Part shown: in pieces, positions 57,912-64,000 of the stretch
Layout of the letters: every line of letters starts with the position of its first letter
Position numbering within the stretch: position 1 is the first letter of the stretch
Origin: Bacteroidales bacterium Bact_09
GTDB taxonomy: Bacteria > Bacteroidota > Bacteroidia > Bacteroidales > UBA932
Assembly (NCBI GenBank): GCA_001603455.1
Contig: LUZA01000025.1
Span: 19,009 to 83,008, forward strand
Direction: 5' to 3'
Length of the DNA: 64,000 bases
Made by a program: the position numbers and the translations under genes
The notes under the pieces: model-generated
The model's input: the letters and a program-made list of their open reading frames with translations, nothing else
Databases searched by the model: none
Told to the model about the DNA's origin: nothing

Positions 57912-59132
57912 TCATTCAGCGTATTCTGCAATGATCCTGAGGATTACTTCAGAGGCCTTTTCCATACTTTCCAGGGGCAGATATTCCATTTTTCCGTGAA
58001 AATTGTGGCCTCCCGCAAATATGTTGGGACAGGGAAGACCGCGGTACGATAATTGCGCTCCGTCTGTGCCGCCGCGGATTGGATGCACCCTGGGGGTAAT
58101 CCCAGCGTCCCTGATCGCCTTGACGGCTTTTTCCACCACATGCATATGCGGCTCTATCTGCTTGCGCATGTTGTAGTATTGGTCTTTCATTTCCAGGGTT
58201 ATGCAATTATTGTACTTCAGGTTCAGAAACCCGGTGATTTCCTGCATCAATTTCTTTTTTTGTTCAAATTTTTCCGGGTCATGGTCCCTTATGATGTAAT
58301 TCATTTCTGCCTCTTCTACACTTCCCCGGATGGAGGTGATGTGAAAAAATCCTTCGTAGTGATCTGTAAATTCCGGTCTTTGTCCGACGGGCAGCATGTT
58401 GTTCAGCTCCGTAGCAATGATCAGGGCGTTGATCATTTTATTTTTTGCGTACCCCGGATGGATGTTCCGGCCCTGGACGTGGATACGTGCCATGGCTGCA
58501 TTGAAGTTTTCATACTCCATTTCCCCAATCTGACCTCCGTCAATGGTATAGGCATATTGTGCCCCGAATTTTTCCACGTCAAACTTAGCCACACCCCTTC
58601 CGATTTCTTCGTCAGGGGTAAAAGCAATCATTACCGGTCCGTGTTTGACTTCGGGATGTTCCATAAGATATTCGGCTGCAGACATAATGGCTGCCACGCC
58701 TGCTTTGTCGTCGGCTCCCAGAAGGGTTGTGCCATCGGTAGTAATGATCGTTTGCCCTTTATAGGATAGAAGTTCGGGAAACTCATCGGGACTCAGGTAC
58801 AATTCCTTGTCCTTGTTCAGGAGAATGGGCTTTCCGTCATAATCGAGAAAGATCTGCGGACGGATGTTCTTTCCCGGGGCATCGGGAGAAGTGTCTACGT
58901 GGGCGATGAATCCAACGGCGGGAACATCCCTGTCTATATTGGAAGGAATAGAGGCCATCACATAACCATAAGAATCCAAATGGGCTTGTGTGATCCCCAT
59001 TCCGCGCAATTCTCCCAGTAAAATTTCCAGTAATGCCAATTGCTTTGCCGTGCTGGGCTGAGTTTCGGATTCAGGATCGGAAGCCGTGTCAAAAGAAACG
59101 TATCTGAGGAACTTGTCCAGTATTTTTTCCAT
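57912..59132 (-). CDS. pepT: Peptidase T (tripeptide aminopeptidase)
   Basis: Cytosolic di-zinc M20B tripeptidase. Motifs: FIAHVDTSPDAPG (zinc His, Asp), LLGADDKAGVAAIM, FTPDEEIGRGVAKFD, YTIDGGQIGE and HPIRGGTDGAQLSYRG. 406 residues, complete. It follows the OPT transporter by 11 bases, an obvious partner: imported tripeptides would be cut here. Confidence 0.97.
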   Translation of the reverse strand: MEKILDKFLRYVSFDTASDPESETQPSTAKQLALLEILLGELRGMGITQAHLDSYGYVMASIPSNIDRDVPAVGFIAHVDTSPDAPGKNIRPQIFLDYDGKPILLNKDKELYLSPDEFPELLSYKGQTIITTDGTTLLGADDKAGVAAIMSAAEYLMEHPEVKHGPVMIAFTPDEEIGRGVAKFDVEKFGAQYAYTIDGGQIGEMEYENFNAAMARIHVQGRNIHPGYAKNKMINALIIATELNNMLPVGQRPEFTDHYEGFFHITSIRGSVEEAEMNYIIRDHDPEKFEQKKKLMQEITGFLNLKYNNCITLEMKDQYYNMRKQIEPHMHVVEKAVKAIRDAGITPRVHPIRGGTDGAQLSYRGLPCPNIFAGGHNFHGKMEYLPLESMEKASEVILRIIAEYAE

Positions 59133-59143
59133 AATCTGTTGTT

Positions 59144-61147
59144 TTATTTATTGTTGGCTGCTTTCATACTATTGAGGACCAGGTAAATAATAATACAGGC
59201 ATAAGCCACTAAAGCGAGGGCTTCTGCGGCTACGGATCCCTGCCACCGGGTGTTTACCAGGTTAATACCGGCAAAACGCATGATGGCGCTGACAACTCCC
59301 ATTAAAGCACCTCCGGCAATAAATCCGGAAGCCAGCAGGGTTCCGCGGTCTTTACGTTCTTCATTGATTTGTTTTTTCCCGCTCCGTGTAGAGACATACC
59401 AGGCTATAGCTCCGCCAACAAGCAGGGGAAGATTTAGCTCAAGAGGAATGAACATGCCCAGGGAAAAGGCAAGAGCAGGAATTTTCAAGACAGTCAACAG
59501 GATGGCTATGAGCCCTCCTATGCCGTACAACAACCAGGGAGCGCCTCCTCCGGACATCAGTGGTTCTATTACAGCAGCCATGGCATTGGCCTGCGGAGCT
59601 ACCAGGGCGTTTTCGCCTGTAAATCCATACGTTTTATTCAAAACGATCATCACACCGCCGACAGTGGCAGCAGCCACCAAAGTTCCTGCAAACTTCCAAA
59701 CTTGCTGTTTAAAGGGGGTGGCCCCCAGCCAGTATCCGATTTTAAGGTCAGTAATGAACGAACCCGAGACGGCCAGGGCCGTGCAGACCACACTTCCGAT
59801 AATCAGGGCAGCGGTCATGCCGGCTGTCCCTTTCAATCCGGCAGCGACCATGATGACCGAAGCTAGGATCAATGTCATGAGTGTCATGCCGCTTACGGGG
59901 TTAGTCCCGACGATGGCAATAGCATTGGCAGCAACCGTCGTGAAGAGGAATGCAATAACCGCTACTACTATCAGCGCAATGATGGCGTGCCAGAGATTGA
60001 AATCGAGGACACCAAAGTAGAAGAAAATGAAGGTCAGAGCCAGCGTGACCAGGGTCCCGATTACGATGATCTTCATGGAAAGGTCCTTTTGAGTGCGTAT
60101 GGCCTTTTCTTCCTGTGGGCTGCGTTTTCCTCTAAGTTCCCTGCCAGCCATTCCCAGGGCAGATTTAATAGTCCCGGAGGCCTTAATGATCCCGATGATT
60201 CCGGCCACTGCTATGCCCCCAATGCCGATATGCCTGGCGTATCCGGTAAAGATCTCCTCGGGGCTCATCTGACCTATGGTCTGAACGATCCCGCTCCCCA
60301 TCAGGTCAATGACCTGTCCGCCCCAGATCAGGTTCATCAGCGGAATGATCACAAACCAGACCAGGAACGATCCGCAACAAATAATAAAGGCATATTTCAG
60401 ACCTATTATATATCCCAGCCCCAGGACGGCCGCACTTACGTTGAGTTTGACCACCAGCTTGACCTTATCGGCCAGGGAAATGCCCCAGGGGATTACCCGC
60501 GTGGTAAAAACTTCGCTCCACCATCCGAAGGTCGAAACAATGAAATCATACAGGCCGCCAACTAGCCCGCTGATAAGAAGGTACCGGGCGCTTTTGCCTC
60601 CTGTTTCCCCGCTTACCAGGACCTGTGTAGATGCCGTAGCTTCGGGAAAAGGAAATTTGCCGTGCATGTCTTTCACAAAATACTTGCGGAAAGGAATGAT
60701 AAAAAGAATACCCAGTATCCCTCCCAGGAGTGAACTAAAGAATATTTTCATAAAATCCATCGACATCCCGGGATACTTATCCTGCAGGATATACATGGCC
60801 GGCAGGGTGAAGATGGCTCCGGCGACAACCCCTCCTGAACAGCCTCCAATAGACTGGATAATCACATTCTCGCCCAAGGCATTCTCGCGCTTGAGCGCAG
60901 AAGAAAGACCTACGGCAATGATGGCAATGGGGATGGCCGCTTCGAACACCTGACCAACCTTCAGTCCCAGGTAGGCAGCTGCTGCAGAAAAAATTACGGT
61001 CATGACCAGACCGGTGATCACAGACCAAAATGTGACTTCGGGGTATTTTTTAGAGGGAGACATGAGGGGCTCATACGTTTCACCCGGATTCAGTTCCCTA
61101 AAGGCATTATCGGGAAGTTTTCCCGGTTTGTTTTCCAATTGTTGCAT
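59144..61147 (-). CDS. OPT-family oligopeptide transporter
   Basis: Proton-coupled oligopeptide transporter, ~15-16 transmembrane helices. The family features are TFWSVITGLVMTVIFSAAAAYLGLKVGQ at the start, IIQSIGGCSGGVVAGAIFT, PFPEATASTQVLVSGE, and TNPVSGMTLMTLILA. 667 residues. It overlaps the end of the upstream M15 gene by 41 bases and precedes pepT, giving the order M15-OPT-PepT. Confidence 0.95.
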   Translation of the reverse strand: MQQLENKPGKLPDNAFRELNPGETYEPLMSPSKKYPEVTFWSVITGLVMTVIFSAAAAYLGLKVGQVFEAAIPIAIIAVGLSSALKRENALGENVIIQSIGGCSGGVVAGAIFTLPAMYILQDKYPGMSMDFMKIFFSSLLGGILGILFIIPFRKYFVKDMHGKFPFPEATASTQVLVSGETGGKSARYLLISGLVGGLYDFIVSTFGWWSEVFTTRVIPWGISLADKVKLVVKLNVSAAVLGLGYIIGLKYAFIICCGSFLVWFVIIPLMNLIWGGQVIDLMGSGIVQTIGQMSPEEIFTGYARHIGIGGIAVAGIIGIIKASGTIKSALGMAGRELRGKRSPQEEKAIRTQKDLSMKIIVIGTLVTLALTFIFFYFGVLDFNLWHAIIALIVVAVIAFLFTTVAANAIAIVGTNPVSGMTLMTLILASVIMVAAGLKGTAGMTAALIIGSVVCTALAVSGSFITDLKIGYWLGATPFKQQVWKFAGTLVAAATVGGVMIVLNKTYGFTGENALVAPQANAMAAVIEPLMSGGGAPWLLYGIGGLIAILLTVLKIPALAFSLGMFIPLELNLPLLVGGAIAWYVSTRSGKKQINEERKDRGTLLASGFIAGGALMGVVSAIMRFAGINLVNTRWQGSVAAEALALVAYACIIIYLVLNSMKAANNK

Positions 61148-61781
61148 GATATTCTTCTAATGTGAGTTCGTTTTCGTGTATATATGTTGCGGCGGTGATG
61201 CCTACGTACCTGTAATGCCAGGGTTCATGTTCATATCCTGTTATATCTTCCTTTTTGCGGGGATACCTTTCAATGAAACCAAACAGGTGGGCATACTGTC
61301 TGAGCCAGGCTGCTTCCGGTGAATTTCTAAAAGAGATGTGGGTGCTGTTGATGTCTACCGTAAGTCCTGTCTGGTGTTCCGAGTGTCCCGGACGAGCAGA
61401 GAAACGTGCTGCACTTTTCAGGCCTCTTCGCTTTACAGCATTTTCAAACAAGCCGGCCTGTATGGTATCGGATCTGTAGGCCGAGCGGTTCCACAGGATG
61501 ATGCTGTCTTCCTCTGCCCGGTGGCACATAGCCGCAAAGGCGGCAGCTGCTTCACTGCGCAAAAGGTTCATTATGCCCCTGTTATACTTGTCTTTTATGG
61601 GGACCAAGTCGTGCGGGCGGTAGCCTTGGGCAAGCTTGTTTTTTTTATTTACCAGAATGAGAATGCCGAGAGAAGTATCAGCCACTGCAATGTCAGCATA
61701 ACTGTCCTGGCGGTTTTGCAGCCAGGTATCGGGAGATGAAAAAAAAACCTGTATGAGGAAACACAGGAAAAACGATTTCAT
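61107..61781 (-). CDS. M15-family (VanY/DdpX-like) D-Ala-D-Ala peptidase
   Basis: Zinc peptidase that trims D-alanine ends from peptidoglycan. Signal peptide ~1-18 (FFLCFLIQVFFSS). Zinc motifs: SEHQTGLTVDI (SxHxxGxAxD) and EPWHYRYVG (ExxWH). Earlier YRSDTIQ and ARPGHSEHQ are usual for VanY. 224 residues from the ATG at 61781, four bases after the -7 box; the ORF opens at 61835 but that would lie over the promoter. Its end overlaps the OPT start, so translation is coupled. Confidence 0.92.
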   Translation of the reverse strand: MKSFFLCFLIQVFFSSPDTWLQNRQDSYADIAVADTSLGILILVNKKNKLAQGYRPHDLVPIKDKYNRGIMNLLRSEAAAAFAAMCHRAEEDSIILWNRSAYRSDTIQAGLFENAVKRRGLKSAARFSARPGHSEHQTGLTVDINSTHISFRNSPEAAWLRQYAHLFGFIERYPRKKEDITGYEHEPWHYRYVGITAATYIHENELTLEEYHATIGKQTGKTSR

Positions 61782-61785
61782 TGTG

Positions 61786-61793
61786 CAAAAATA
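61786..61793 (-). promoter_or_regulatory. Bacteroidota -7 element for the M15-OPT-pepT operon
   Basis: The minus strand reads TATTTTTG followed by CA, four bases before the ATG. Confidence 0.6.
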
Positions 61794-61813
61794 ATGAAAT
61801 AATCCTATAAAAA

Positions 61814-61844
61814 TTTGTGAATTGTCGAAAATCATTTACCTTTG
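61814..61844 (+). promoter_or_regulatory. Promoter of the 23S rRNA transcription unit
   Basis: -33 TTTG (61814-61817), 19-base spacer, -7 TACCTTTG (61837-61844), then CAGCCC. The bases around -33 (AAATTTGT) and after -7 are the same as in the rpsF promoter. Confidence 0.75.
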
Positions 61845-62030
61845 CAGCCCGTTTGAAAATTAACGGTCGTTCATTGACGTATTAAAGAGAGATAATAGAG
61901 GTAAAAAGAAAAAAGAAGAATTAGTCTGTAATTAGAAGGTCTAAAGGCCGTCGCAATTAGGGACTACAATTAAAGAAGATCAAGGGTTACCGGCCGAGAG
62001 GTTGGTAACAGCGAGAGATTCGGGACGAGA
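61845..62030 (+). other. 23S rRNA leader
   Basis: A 186-base transcribed leader with no ORF. It holds a boxA-like site (see 61869-61879) and a possible stem GTTACC/GGTAAC (61986-61991 with 62004-62009). No tRNA-Ile, tRNA-Ala or 16S 3' end is present here, although Bacteroidales operons normally place them before the 23S gene. Confidence 0.7.
61869..61879 (+). promoter_or_regulatory. boxA-like antitermination site
   Basis: GTTCATTGACG resembles the boxA NusB/NusE-binding element of rRNA leaders (E. coli GCTCTTTAACA; Bacteroidota commonly GTTCTTTGACA). Position 25 bases after the -7 box fits a nascent-RNA loading site. Confidence 0.5.

Positions 62031-64000
<1,970 letters not shown>

Noticed and set aside
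59250-60020. Plus-strand ORF of 256 codons opposite the OPT gene
   Set aside because: Antisense to conserved transmembrane helices; Ala/Pro-rich shadow without start signals.

Overview
The window comes from a Bacteroidota chromosome, most likely order Bacteroidales. Evidence for this: several intergenic gaps carry the Bacteroidota -7 promoter element TAnnTTTG; the gene content includes a POT peptide transporter, DUF4831, OstA-like, GH97, RseC-Rnf and aminoacyl-histidine dipeptidase genes; and some operons are typical of Bacteroidales (alaS-M23-MerR-Nif3-zinc ribbon, rpsF-rpsR-rplI). Coding density is very high. No gap without a gene exceeds 300 bases. I saw no insertion sequence, prophage, CRISPR array or tRNA.

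Layout. 1-3926 (minus): an LptF/LptG-type permease cut by the window edge, and alaS. 4004-17042 (plus): one long run with two tandem M23 peptidases, a MerR-type protein, a Nif3-like protein, a C4 zinc-ribbon protein, a class III aminotransferase, dnaB, a DUF3108 protein, then rseC-rnfBCDGEA and a small TPR protein. 17015-18704 (minus): a DacA-like lipoprotein and a cyclophilin lipoprotein. 18775-20505 (plus): dut and murF. 20483-25525 (minus): a GT2 glycosyltransferase and a three-transporter operon (POT, EamA, and a substrate-binding/permease fusion). 25591-32386 (plus): an LpxL-like acyltransferase, DUF4831, pepD, rpsF-rpsR-rplI, glyA and an unknown secreted protein. 32363-38216 (minus): guaB, two SurA-type periplasmic proteins and an OstA-like protein. 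38273-48069 (plus, interrupted by a minus-strand radical SAM gene): a symporter, a LOG-like protein, an NlpC/P60 lipoprotein, a dipeptide epimerase, a small helical protein, metH and metF. 48048-61781: a TrmH-type methyltransferase, a zeta-like kinase, a GH97 gene, a glycerophosphodiesterase/beta-galactosidase fusion, a cyclase-family protein, galM, a lipoprotein esterase, and an M15-OPT-pepT operon. 61782-64000: a promoter, a leader and the first ~1970 bases of a 23S rRNA gene, with no 16S gene upstream of it in the window.

The genes fit several themes: envelope building and turnover (LptF/G, M23 x2, DacA, murF, LpxL, SurA/OstA, NlpC/P60 plus Ala-Glu epimerase, M15), peptide and amino-acid scavenging (POT, OPT, PepT, PepD, DAACS symporter, ABC fusion), ion-motive redox energy (Rnf), one-carbon metabolism (GlyA, MetH, MetF) and galactoside breakdown (GDPD-GH2, GH97, GalM).

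The most unusual items are a single 1265-residue protein joining an intact glycerophosphodiester phosphodiesterase to an intact LacZ-type beta-galactosidase; a substrate-binding/permease fusion whose binding-protein lobes appear in swapped order; a 23S rRNA transcription unit with its own promoter and no adjacent 16S gene; and two architectural regularities: seven of eight convergent gene pairs overlap at their 3' ends, and nine genes have a -7 box only 4-7 bases from the start codon, which implies leaderless mRNAs.
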